Source: Saccoglossus kowalevskii | Taxonomy: Eukaryota > Hemichordata > Enteropneusta > Harrimaniidae | NCBI RefSeq assembly: GCF_000003605.2 | Contig: NW_003138345.1 | Location: 1-17,201 of the forward strand | Direction of reading: 5' to 3' | DNA: 17,201 bases | Shown here: in pieces, positions 1-9,798 of the stretch | Layout of the letters: every line of letters starts with the position of its first letter | Numbering within the stretch: the first letter of the stretch is position 1 | Notes under the pieces: generated by a model | The model's input: the letters and a program-made list of their open reading frames with translations, nothing else | Told to the model about the DNA's origin: nothing | The model's database searches: none | Made by a program: the position numbers and the translations under genes

Positions 1-32
1 CCGTCCATGTCACTGTCCGTCTCTGTCCATGT

Positions 33-247
33 TTCTCAAAAATAGAAAGTGCCAAAAATGAAGATGTAATTAAACCAGACACATGGTTGAATCACTTTAG
101 AGACTTGAATAGTATGCAAAATAATAAAAAAAATTGATACCCGGTTACAAGAAAAAATTATAAATGAAACTAGAGATATGGAAAATAATTTAGAAAGTAC
201 TGAAGTTTTAAACAAACCTATATCGATAAAGTTAAAACTGTTCGTTT
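33..247 (+). mobile_element. LINE-like coding fragment inside the minisatellite, copy 1
   Basis: This block has ordinary base composition and interrupts the minisatellite. The plus strand reads in one frame from 33 to a TGA at 135-137, with the pattern KPDTWLNHFRDLN. A run of eight A's then shifts the frame, and it continues from 133 through RLQEKIINE and ESTEVLNKPISIK before the satellite resumes. A W..HF..L motif followed 40-60 residues later by LNKPIS resembles the linker between the endonuclease and reverse transcriptase domains of invertebrate non-LTR retrotransposons. That is pattern recognition, not a database match. No catalytic residue of either domain is present. The same piece recurs 1848 bp downstream, so it was amplified together with the satellite. 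Confidence 0.5.
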
Positions 248-354
248 CTGAGCATGTCACTGTCCGTCTCAGTCCACTGTCTTTGTCCATGTCACTGTCC
301 ATCTCTCTCCATGTCACTGTCCGTCTCTCTCCATGTCACTGTCCAGGTCACTGT

Positions 355-812
355 CCATCTCTGTCCAGATCTCTGTACGTCTCTGCCCATGTCACTGTCC
401 GTCTCTGTCTGTCTCTGTCCATGTCTCTGTCTTTGTCACTGACCGCCTCTGTCCATGTCACTGTCCGTCTCTGTTCATGTCACTGTCCATCTCTGTCCAG
501 GTCACTGTCCGTCTCTGACCAGGCCACTGTCCGTCTCTGTCCAGGTCACTGTCCGTCTTTGTCCATGTCATTGTCCGTCTCTGTCCATGTCACTGTCCAT
601 CTCAGTCCAGATCTCTGTACGTCTCTGCCCATGTCACTGTCCGTCTCTGTCTGTCTCTGTCCATGTCTCTGTCCTTGTCACTGACCGCCTCTGTCCATGT
701 CACTGTCCGTCTCTGTTCATGTCACTGTCCATCTCTGTCCAGGTCACTGTCCGTCTCTGACCAGGCCACTGTCCGTCTCTGTCCAGGTCACTGTCCGTCT
801 TTGTCCATGTCA
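355..812. repeat. 242-bp direct duplication inside the minisatellite
   Basis: The stretch from about 355 to 572 recurs at about 597-812 with only scattered differences. Rare variants such as AGATCTCTGTACG and CTGACCGCCTCTG occur in the same order. The offset between the two AGATCTC landmarks is 242 bp, exactly eleven 22-bp units, as expected for unequal exchange in register with the unit. Confidence 0.85.
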
Positions 813-1880
813 CTGTCCATCTCTGTCCATGTCACTGTCGTTGTCCATGTCACTGACCGCCTCTGTCCATGGCACTGTCTGTCTCTGACCAGGCCACTGT
901 CCGTCTCTGTCCAGGTCACTGTCCGTCTCTGTCCATGTCACTGTTCATCTCTGTCCATGTCACTGTCCATCTCAGTCCATGTCTCTATCTCTGTCAATGT
1001 CACTCTACGTCTCTGTCCATGTCACTGTATTTGTCCATGTCACTGTCCGTCTCTGTCCATGTCACTGTCTGTCTCTGTTCATGTCACTGTCCATCTCTGT
1101 CAATGTCACTGTCTGTCTCAGTCCATGTCACTGTCATTCTCTGTCCATGTCACTGTCCTTCTCTGTCCATGTCACTGTCCGTCTCTGTCCATGTTTCTGC
1201 CCATGTCACTGTGCGTCTTTGTCCAGGTCACTGTCTTTGTCCATGTCACTGTTCGTCTCTGTCCATGTCACTGTCCGTCTCTCTCCATCTCACTGTCCAG
1301 GTCACTGTCCATCTCTCTCCATATCACTGTCCGTCTCTGTCCATGTTTCTGCCCATGTCACTGTCCGTCTCTGTCCATGTCACTGTCCGTCTCTGTCCAT
1401 GGATCTGCCCATGTCACTGTCCGTCTCTGTCCATGTCTCTGTCCGTCTCTGTCCATGTCACTGACCGTCTCTGTCAATGTCACTGTCCGTCTCTGTTCAT
1501 GTCACTGTCCATCTCTGTCCATGTCACTGTCAGTCTCTGTCCATGTCACTGTTTTTGTCCATGTCACTGTCCATGTTACTGTTCGTCTCTGTCCATGTCA
1601 CTGTCCATCTCTGTCTAGGTCACTGTCCGTCTCAGTCCATGTCACTGTCCGTTTCTGTCCATGTCACTATCCGTCGCTGTCCATGACACTGTCTTTGTCC
1701 ATGTCACTGTCCGTCTCTGTCTATGTCACTGTCCATGTCACTGTCAGTCTCTGTCCATGTCATTGTCCATCTCTGTCCATCTCTGTCCATGTCACTGTCT
1801 GTCTCAGTCCATGTCACTTTCATTGTCTGTCCAGGTCACTGTCAATCTCTGTTCAGGTCACTGTCCATTTCTGTCCATGT

Positions 1881-2095
1881 TTCTCAAAAATAGAAAGTGC
1901 CAAAAATGAAGATGTAATTAAACCAGACACATGGTTGAATCACTTTAGAGACTTGAATAGTATGCAAAATAATAAAAAAAATTGATACCCGGTTACAAGA
2001 AAAAATTATAAATGAAACTAGAGATATGGAAAATAATTTAGAAAGTACTGAAGTTTTAAACAAACCTATATCGATAAAGTTAAAAATGTTCGTTT
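1881..2095 (+). mobile_element. LINE-like coding fragment, copy 2
   Basis: This is a near-identical second copy of the block at 33-247, offset by 1848 bp. It has the same A-run frameshift and the same TGA. A visible difference is AAAATGTTCG here against AAACTGTTCG in copy 1, near the right end. Such high identity between two copies inside a fast-evolving satellite points to recent amplification or gene conversion of the whole higher-order unit rather than two independent insertions. Confidence 0.5.
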
Positions 2096-2395
2096 CTGAG
2101 CATGTCACTGTCCGTCTCAGTCCACTGTCTTTGTCCATGTCACTGCCCGTCTCTGTTCATGTCACTGCCCGTCTCTGTCCATGTCAATGTTCGTTTCTGT
2201 CCATGTCACTGTCCGTCTCAGTCCACTGTCATTGTCCATGTCACTGTCCATCTCTCTCCATGTCACTGTCCGTCTCTCTCCATGTCACTGTCCAGGCCAC
2301 TGTCCGTCTCTGTCCAGGTCACTGTCCATCTCTGTCCATGTCACTGTCCGTCTCTGTCCAGGTCAACTTCTGTCTGTCTGTATCCTAGTGTGTGT

Positions 2396-3439
2396 GTGTA
2401 AATAACCATAAATTAGTAGTCATTGCGTTTACTTCATTTGTATATGATTTGCTAGTAGCTGTTTTGAATGATAATTAAGCATGTTGTATATCTGCATAAT
2501 TATTCAATATCAATAATTACGATATAATTGTTTACAAACAAAATACGGAAAATGAAAACTACAGAGAAAAATTTTTGTGAGAAACAATTTTTTATCTATG
2601 ACTATCCTGACATTGTTTATACGGGAATATTAACTGAATACCTCCTTGCTTGTCGTTAACTTTATTGTCACTATGAATTGGGCACAATTTGTGCCATGAA
2701 TTGGTCCTTACTGTGGAGTACAATTACAACCACTACAAAGTCAATCATAGTGCTGCACAGTACTTTCTAAATTATTTTCTCTGGATGCGTATTTGGAATC
2801 GTGTTTATCTAGGATGCTATGCAAATTACAAGAGTTAATGTATGATATTGTTGCAATTAAGGGGCGTGAGGCTGTGGCAGATCGCAAAATCGACGTAATG
2901 AATGGCGTCCCTCACTTCCAATTATGTCACAGAAACGTTTTGTCACTAGATGACGCACTGGTGGATGGAGAAACCTGAAGTGAGGCGGTTTTTCAAGAAA
3001 AAACGTTGAAAGAAGGGCGCCCTCACGTGCCATTTTTCCTCTGATAACAGCTAAAAATGTCATCCAACCTTAGGTTTTATTTAAATGGGTCAGCCACACG
3101 GGATATTGTTCACATAATGCACCCCGATATCTTAGATGGAGTCGCATGTGTATTTACCGTAAATGCGTTTTCAACCGTTTTGCTGCAACTTCTGTAGTTG
3201 CATTTTTCTTGTAACTAACAACTTGACGATTCTTTTCTAAAGCGAGATCGGCGAGAAGTAACAAGTATATTGTTTGCCATGTATTACTAGTAACGTAAAT
3301 AAGATAAGAATAGACAATACAAGATAAGATAAATTATGATACATGATTTGTATTTAGGTATTTATAATGCAATAAAGTAATACAAACACAAACAAAGCAA
3401 GGACTATTTACTCTTGGCGCGACAGTTAAATCAAACGAG
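2396..3439. other. AT-rich stretch without a recognisable gene
   Basis: Both strands carry only short open frames without family resemblance. A 15-nt palindrome GGCACAATTTGTGCC lies at 2681-2695. I see no RNA gene or mobile-element ends. Confidence 0.6.
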
Positions 3440-3552
3440 CCAATCAACGAGCACAGTGTGGAACAATGTAAAACGTTTGAAAACGTTCCAGTGTTCTTCA
3501 ATTTGCCAATAAAAACTTCTCGTTTCAGTTTGAGTTGTGAAATTTATAAATA
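3440..3552 (+). promoter_or_regulatory. Possible solitary promoter: two CCAAT boxes and a TATA box
   Basis: CCAAT occurs at 3440-3444 and again at 3506-3510, 66 bp apart, and TATAAATA follows at 3545-3552. The order and motif types match the histone promoters further along the window. No histone coding sequence follows: the first ATG codons (3568 onward) open a ten-codon frame ending in TAA. It may be a relic promoter, the promoter of an unrecognised gene or non-coding RNA, or chance in AT-rich DNA. Confidence 0.25.
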
Positions 3553-3719
3553 CAAGTATTTATAAAGATGATGGGAATGCCTTTGTTGTGCCGAGGGTAA
3601 ATGTCAAGAAAAATAAACTAAGCAGCTATTAACGTCTTTTAAGTAAAGGGCCATAATACCATTGAATTTGAAAAAAAAAAGTTTGGAAGATTTGATTTGT
3701 GCAATCTTTATACATGTTG

Positions 3720-4660
3720 GTTCTTTCCCAATGCCTTCACTATAGCGTTATTTCCATGTCTCTAGCTTCAATAGTGCTCGAGATATTATAGATATGCATA
3801 TTTAATGAGTTCTAGAACCATATATGGTCATTGAACATGTTATATGGTCATTGAAATTTTCTTGTCCAATGCCTTCAATATAGTGTTGGTTGCATGTTTG
3901 TACATGCAATAGTGCTTGAAATATTGGAAAAATGCATATTTAATGAGTTCTATGACCTCACATGAGAATCCCAGACCCTCAGAAAATGGTGTGATTAAGC
4001 CCTTCCGGGTTTTATTAAATCCAAGATGGTGGCGGAACTGCGCGACTAATCGAAAATCTGAAACAGTCACTTTGTAGAGCGCGACATGTAGAATGGATGT
4101 GTTCACATGGTATATTAGTCACATCTATAGTCGAATAGCTTTAAGACTGCACTGATAGCATGTCCCTAGCTGTAGCAACGCTCGAGATATAACTGTGATG
4201 CATATTAATGAGGTCACATGACTATGTATAATTAACTGATATGTTTGTCTCGTCTAATGGCTTTAATATTGCACTGGTTGCATGTCCTTATCTGCAGTAG
4301 TGTTGTAGATATTACCGTGACGCATATTGAGGTCACATGACTAACTATGACCAACTGAAATGTTTGTCACATATTTAATGAGGACACATGACCATGTAAT
4401 GTCATTTGATATCTTTGTCATATCTTGTCCAATAGCTTCAATACTATGCTGGTTGTGTGTTCCTATCTGTAATAGTGCTTGAGATAAAACATCTATGCAT
4501 ATTTAATGAGGTCACATGACCATATATGGCCACCTGATATGTTAGTCACATCTCTTGTCCCATGGCTTCAATATTGCACAAGTTGCATGTTCCTGTCTGT
4601 AATAGTGCTGGAGATATTACGTTATGCATATTTAATGAGGTCACATGACTATGATCATCT
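3720..4660. repeat. Decayed tandem repeat, period about 125-135 bp
   Basis: At least five diverged units share an ordered set of blocks: TTGTCCAATGGCTTCAATA, then TTGCATGTTCCTATCTG, then TAATAGTGCTTGAGATATT, then ATGCATATTTAATGAGG and GTCACATGAC. The GCTTCAATA-like landmark falls near 3733, 3872, 4135, 4261, 4435 and 4566. The 3872-4135 gap is double length and holds unrelated sequence around 3990-4090. GTCACATGAC occurs at 4332-4341, 4511-4520 and 4640-4649, with relatives near 4213 and 4382. A CC(A/T)6GG sequence is at 3818-3827 and 4520-4529. Confidence 0.75.
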
Positions 4661-5330
4661 GTTAACAGTTCGTAGATTTCAAGGTACATGTGAACCCGAC
4701 ATTGTTTAATTGGCATATTACGTTTTTTTTATATTGACGATAGTGCGAGAGGCTACATAGTTCAATCAATAACTAACAGCAACAAACTAATAAATTCACC
4801 TCGAGGACTAGACTTGCATACAGTCCCTTGTTTATTTGTTGTTGTTTTTTCAATAAAATAACATTTTATGGGAGTGTACTAGTAGCTTCGCGGTGAATAG
4901 CTTTCGCAGTAATTGGATTTCGTATCTGCAGGGTTTCACGTAGAGTAGGGCTTTGTCTCAGTAACTGGTCCCTTCATCATTGTTGAGAATTAAAGTTTTA
5001 TGTTTCTTTAACAACTGGCACTATTCTGGGAATACCATCCTAGCAGGAGTTCCAAAATAAGACCCATGCTCTGATAATGCCTCTAGTTTCAAAGACCAAT
5101 AAACATTACCATTATGATCTTATTGTATTGCAAAGGATAGTTGAATATTGTTTATTGAAATTAATAATCCCCATAACCATTTTCCAATATAGGTAAATTG
5201 TAGTACGTAACAAACTGTATAACTCAGTCTCAACAATGAAATAAAGGAATGTATATATTTACATTATTTATACTTATTCATTACCGGTATACTGTTATTG
5301 CTACTGTACTAATATAAATACTGTATTTCT
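4661..5330. other. AT-rich stretch without a recognisable gene
   Basis: I see no open frame, RNA gene or element boundary that I can support here. Poly-T and AATAAA-like words are scattered and have no coding sequence next to them. Confidence 0.55.
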
Positions 5331-5333
5331 GCA

Positions 5334-5334
5334 G

Positions 5335-5376
<42 letters not shown>
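5334..5376. repeat. AAT/ATT trinucleotide microsatellite with internal inversion
   Basis: About five TAA/AAT triplets switch to about nine ATT triplets, so the tract is self-complementary at the switch near 5346 and could form a cruciform or a hairpin. Confidence 0.9.
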
Positions 5377-5378
<2 letters not shown>

Positions 5379-5582
5379 CATTGCAATACAACTACTTCAA
5401 ATTGAAAGAAATTGAAATATAAAGTATTCATCAGTAATACTTCTCAAAGGCGTATTTCGCGGTCAGTGTTATTTACGAAAATATATGTTTATAATTTTAT
5501 GAACTTGCTTGGCAATACCCACCCCAAGTAGATATAATGTGTACATATTTTATTAAATAAAGATATACTAACAAAAATGAAA

Positions 5583-5793
5583 TACTGTGGAATACTTTAT
5601 TTTCGCTGGAATTAATTTTCGCTGAAAAGGCTTTTTGAGTGTTTGTATGGAATTTATTTTCACTGATTTTTGATGAGTTTAATGTGAAATATAGGGAAAA
5701 AAGTATATTCGCTGGATTTTATTTTCACGGAATCATCCCTTCAGTGAAAATAGCGAAAATAAATTCCAAGCGAAAATAAAGTATTCTACAATA
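5583..5793. mobile_element. MITE-like element, 207 bp, TA target duplication
   Basis: The left end reads CTGTGGAATACTTTATTTTC and the reverse complement of the right end reads TTGTAGAATACTTTATTTTC. The inverted similarity continues for about 40 nt with small indels (TTATTTTCGCTGGAATT-like words). A TA dinucleotide lies directly outside each end (5583-5584 and 5792-5793), as expected for a Tc1/mariner-type MITE. The interior has no coding potential and repeats the TTATTTTCGCTGG word, so the whole element is made of inverted sub-repeats. Confidence 0.75.
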
Positions 5794-6356
5794 TTGATTA
5801 TTTCATATTTTATTATATAACCTGCACAACAGTAATCAATATTTGTCCTTGCTAGAATGATGTTTAACTTCATGCGGGAATCCTGATAAAGTTCACAACT
5901 GGCGATTTAGCAGTATTAGGGATTGTCAACTTCTCGTGAATTTGATTACCTAACATGTTTAGGTTCATGCGCTGCAAGTTGCAGAGCACGTACCTAAGCG
6001 CCACCCCCACCCCAGCAAATAATTAAGCCAAGGCGGTTTCGATATCAAAATCAAGAAACTCTCCGATTTGACACAATCTGGGAAGTTCGAATTACTAAAT
6101 GAAGTACAGGATGACGAAGCTGAAATATCCAAGAACCAACACATACTAAAAATCTCAAAAGTGGATATTCGTGGTGTATTTTAATTCTAATCGGACCGGA
6201 AGTGGGAATTTGTTAGTACTGTAAATAACATATTGGCGATCCTCTCCGCTAGGATTTCCTTTATAATCATTTTTTGGCAATCCGATTGCCCTTATAATCA
6301 CTTTAAAATTTGTAGGTTTGTGTGTGTGTGATTCCCAATGTTTTCACGTATTATTT
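5794..6356. other. No recognisable gene
   Basis: The stretch is AT-rich, with a C-rich CCACCCCCACCCC tract near 6001 and a short GT tract near 6320. Nothing coding is supported on either strand. Confidence 0.5.
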
Positions 6357-6741
6357 CTTCTGTGATTTTTTTGGCTTGGCCGATTTCGCTCAAAATTGGC
6401 AGGTAGGTCACACCTTCACCCTAGTTATTTGAAAAAAATTGGAAAAAAAATTGGCCCACCGTTGCCATAGCAACAACCAAAAAAAACTTTTTGGGGATAG
6501 CTTCGCGCCAAATGCATCTTCTACAAATTTGGGATAAAACACCCCTGACATAGCTCATTCTACTCAGCTTGAGTGTGGGCACAAAGTTACTATTTGAATT
6601 TATTTCATTTCCGTGAAATTTAACCCCAAAGTTGGGGTAACTGTTCACCAGGAATGGCTTTTTAACTCTTCTGTGATTTTTTGGGCTGAGCCGATTTGAT
6701 TCAAACTTGGCAGGCAAATCACACCTTCACTGTAGTTGTAA
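6357..6741 (+). repeat. Diverged direct repeat pair about 310 bp apart
   Basis: The blocks 6357-6430 and 6668-6741 share, in order, CTTCTGTGATTTTTT, GGCT.GCCGATTT, TCAAA.TTGGCAGG, TCACACCTTCAC and TAGTT. Divergence is roughly a quarter of positions by eye. They look like two pieces of an old interspersed repeat or one tandem duplication; no ends could be defined. Confidence 0.6.
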
Positions 6742-7006
6742 AATCTGAACACAAATTCTGGCAATAATGTACTTTTTCGATCGTAAATGCAAATGGCGAC
6801 GTTTTGAAATGACAATGTACGCTATTTTGTACTAAAAATTCATTTAATATACAAACATTGAAGCATTGTTTTATACTGGTGTATCGAATAAAGTCATTAG
6901 TTGTTGTATAATTGACTTGAACTGTTATGAACCCCCAAGAATCAGAAATATCACATGTTTTCCGATCGACTACGTTAACATGAACGACGCCATTTTGACA
7001 AGATTA

Positions 7007-7053
7007 GTTTAGCCATGGATGTAAAAAGTCTCTTTTTACCTCCATGGTTTAGC
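7007..7053. mobile_element. 33-bp transposon remnant flanked by 7-bp target duplications
   Basis: GTTTAGC at 7007-7013 and 7047-7053 flanks a near-perfect palindrome (7014-7046). The palindrome begins CATGGATGTAAAAAG and ends CTCTTTTTACCTCCATG. The last 17 nt equal the right end of the 935-bp element at 13952-14886, and the first 15 nt equal its left end with one change. The interior is gone, so this is either an excision footprint or an extreme internal deletion. Confidence 0.8.
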
Positions 7054-7698
7054 GATGTCAGCATGCTGGCACGCTATTTTTTTCCCTATTAAAACTAGAA
7101 GATGAACATAATTCTCGATATTAATCTTTACATTTCAGGAACTGGATGTTTATGAGTTGGTAGGCTGGTTTTAACATCATGGTTTAAAACCCCAAAATTT
7201 CATAGTGATAATTTTGTTTACATGTTTTTTTTTTACGTTGTGGTTGTCCGAATTTGAAGTCAAAGTGAAGTAATCAATGGGGTATCGCTTTGCATGACGG
7301 TAAATTTGCCGATTTTAATGAATATTCTGACGATATTGTAATGTGTTTGACTTCCTGACTCCCTTGATCCGGGTGTGAACGGTTTGTTTACCCGCAACGC
7401 GGTTCGAGACAAAAGAACGCTAGTCGTTTCCAGACCGGGGATAGAGGGACTGTGTTTTAATGTAAGCCATAGGCTTTTATATACTAGTATCAAGGCGACT
7501 GAAAAATCGCGGAACCGATGGCAAGATATTGGTTAGAAATGGTTGATACGATCTATTTATGTATTCCATGGAGCTAATGTGTAACCCATACATGGTCTTT
7601 GAGGTTTGCCACGATGTCACAATGCATGCGGTCAAACAATGAAATATTAGCCTTACATATGCATGTTTGTATGGTAGGTGTATTGTATACGCAGGGTA
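7054..7698. other. No recognisable gene
   Basis: The short open frames here (for example minus-strand 7260-7493) have no family resemblance or promoter. Nothing else is supported. Confidence 0.5.
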
Positions 7699-7850
7699 TA
7701 CAGTAGTTTTCGTTTTGGGGGGTGAGGTGGCCCTGAAAGGGACCGTTTGTGGTTCATTTACGCCAGAGGCATACGGTTTGGGTGTATTTGAAGCCTTGCT
7801 TTCTGCAGTTATTAAATGTCTGAGCTCAACTCCATGCACAAGGACAGGTA
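7699..7850 (-). pseudogene. Relic of a histone gene 3' end, probably H2B
   Basis: On the minus strand, GGTCCCTTTCAGGGCC (7729-7744) is a damaged histone stem-loop: one stem pair is broken and one is a wobble. It is followed by a purine-rich element, CAAAACGAAAACTACTG, and preceded by CCGTATGCC, as in the intact histone 3' UTRs. The CAAAACGA form occurs elsewhere in the window only downstream of H2B; the other three genes have CAAAAAGAGA. Upstream, AAATACACC (7781-7789) matches the Lys-Tyr-Thr codons near the H2B C terminus, GAGCTC (7822-7827) matches its Glu-Leu codons, and GCATGG resembles the Pro-Gly codons. The aligned stop codon reads CAA and several bases are missing. The signal-end relic is firm; the H2B identity is inference from short matches. 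Confidence 0.6.
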
Positions 7851-8058
7851 GAGAGACAAAGCATTACACATTGTGCTGTTTTGTGAGTACCCCCACTTGT
7901 GTAACATTTTGTGTTCTTTGATGAGAAGAGAGTGTATGAATAGTAAATGAATAGTTCGTGGTATCATCGTAAATATTGCAATGTCATACCAAGTGACATT
8001 TAAAAAACATAAATGCAATACCGTAGCGAGATATTCGAGTTTGTGTCTATGCGAGATT

Positions 8059-8103
8059 ACGGTAGTTCTCTTTTTGGAGGATGTGGTGGCCCTAAAAAGG
8101 GCC
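8059..8103 (-). terminator. H3 histone 3'-end processing signal
   Basis: The minus strand carries GGCCCTTTTTAGGGCC (8088-8103), a six-pair stem with a four-base loop, 29 nt after the H3 stop codon. CCAAAAAGAGAACTACCG (8060-8077) follows. The stem-loop is the binding site of SLBP. The purine-rich part is the expected U7 snRNP pairing site, so the mRNA is predicted to end without poly(A). Confidence 0.95.
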
Positions 8104-8114
8104 GTTTGGTTTGT

Positions 8115-8129
8115 GTATGCTAGGCATAC
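8115..8129 (-). other. Small hairpin just after the H3 stop codon
   Basis: GTATGC, a three-base loop and GCATAC form a six-pair hairpin that starts 4 bp past the TAA. Equivalent hairpins follow H2A and H2B but not H4. Confidence 0.7.
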
Positions 8130-8132
8130 GAT

Positions 8133-8713
<581 letters not shown>

Positions 8714-8719
8714 TTGAAA

Positions 8720-9249
8720 ATCATCCAGTCGAATCCGAAATTGTACCCAAGCTCACACTGTTATTCTCGTGCAATAGTAGAATTCGGATTTGTATCTAAG
8801 GTTCGTAACGCACGACGTAAACTTGCTCACAAGTCTTCCTGTTTTTCAAAAATAATAAAATGTAATTAAAAATTTCAGCATTTCTGCGCACAATTTCCTC
8901 GACGGTAACTTGCTTGTATTGGAAGCATAATTAAAAATATAGTCTTTATTTTGTCCCATATGAATATTGATATTGAATTTTTTCTAAAGATATATTGCAA
9001 AATAGTGCGTTACAACATGGACCTACTGTCGATCCGTGGTTAGAAGGTTAACTATTACATACTTGGATAGGAGGTGGAGCTATTTTTTTCAGAATCTCTC
9101 TCGAATGTGTGTGATTTTTTTTCCGTCCAAAATCTCTGCAATTTTGTTTTCCACCCGACTTTCTATTAGTTAGTTTCTTAGCATTTTGTATGATTACCGG
9201 TATTCTGTAGGTGCATTGAGGCTGGCCGGTCGTCAGTTAATATTCCCAC
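8720..9249. other. H3-H4 spacer, left part; no gene
   Basis: AT-rich sequence with no supported open frame, histone signal or H1 remnant. A CTTGGCGGAAAATTCG stretch near 9252 begins the diverged copy of the repeat that follows. Confidence 0.6.
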
Positions 9250-9798
9250 GCCTTGGCGGAAAATTCGTTATTTGGGACATTGAATCACAATGGAGTTGGC
9301 CATGATTGAATGGCGGAGTATCCGGACGCGTCATAAACAGAACTGGGGCGCGGGAAAACGACAATGGAGTGTGAATGTCAATAAACAGTAGAAAGCGCGG
9401 GTTCGTCGTCGAGTTCACAAAGGATGTTTTGTTCTATTGTATAATGGAGACGCTACCAACGAAATGTTTCTTTGTTTTTTTCTTTGCGAATTATTCGTTG
9501 AATTACAATAGACTGGCTGCGAACGGCGGAGTATCCCGTCGTAAACAGAACTAGGCGCGGGAAAATGATAGTGGACTTCCATTGTATAATGGAGACGCTA
9601 CCAACGAAATGTTTCTTTGTTTTTTTCTTGGCGAATTATTCGTTGAATTACAATAGACTGGCTGCGAACGGCGGAGTATCCCGTCGTAAACCACGTGGTC
9701 GTAAACAGAACTAGGCGCGGGAAAATGATAGTGGACTTCCATTGTATTATGGAGACGCTACCAACGGAATGTTTCTTTGTTTTTCCTTGCGAATTACC
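9250..9798. repeat. Tandem repeat of about 145-160 bp with E2F-like sites
   Basis: Unit 1 spans 9436-9580 (145 bp) and unit 2 spans 9581-9740 (160 bp). They are almost identical apart from a 15-bp insertion in unit 2 that contains CCACGTGG. A partial third unit starts at 9741 and fades near 9798, and a diverged copy lies at about 9250-9435. Each of the two full units, and the diverged copy, carries GCGGGAAA (9350-9357, 9557-9564, 9717-9724), the reverse complement of the E2F consensus TTTCCCGC. The array sits between H3 and H4. Confidence 0.85.

Larger units (their letters stand above)
1..2395. repeat. 22-bp C/T-rich minisatellite with higher-order structure
   Basis: The stretch is built from variants of a 22-bp unit (CATGTCACTGTCCGTCTCTG plus TC), with few A bases on the plus strand. 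Shorter CTGTCC-like sub-repeats are visible within the unit. Two larger layers lie on top: a 242-bp (11-unit) duplication, and a roughly 1848-bp (84 x 22) repeat that places the same non-satellite insert at about 33-247 and 1881-2095. Stop codons are absent from the unit and 22 is not a multiple of three, so every plus-strand frame reads through with the same Ser/Val/Cys/His-rich 22-residue peptide. The long open frames here (for example 663-1985) are therefore treated as artefacts. The array ends in a short GTCTGTCTGT and GTGTGTGT tract near 2370-2399 and runs off the left edge of the window. Confidence 0.95.

Noticed and set aside
178-1985. Long plus-strand open frames giving Ser/Val/Cys/His-rich peptides up to 440 residues
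   Set aside because: They are translations of a 22-bp repeat without stop codons. All three frames give the same periodic peptide, there is no promoter or non-repeat domain, and the ends fall where the satellite ends.
1-2395. CRISPR array as an explanation of the regular repeats
   Set aside because: The units are contiguous and degenerate, without unique spacers, and the window is from an animal genome.
4018-4035. CCAAGATGGTGGCGG, resembling a YY1 site
   Set aside because: A single imperfect match with no adjacent start site or gene.
6421-6717. Minus-strand 98-codon open frame
   Set aside because: It spans part of a diverged interspersed repeat pair and does not resemble a known protein.
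7402-7415. GGTTCGAGAC, resembling a tRNA B box
   Set aside because: No A box at the right distance and no cloverleaf could be drawn; similar lone words near 14432 were also rejected.
7260-7493. Minus-strand 77-codon open frame between the transposon remnant and the histone relic
   Set aside because: No family resemblance, no promoter and no compositional difference from its surroundings.
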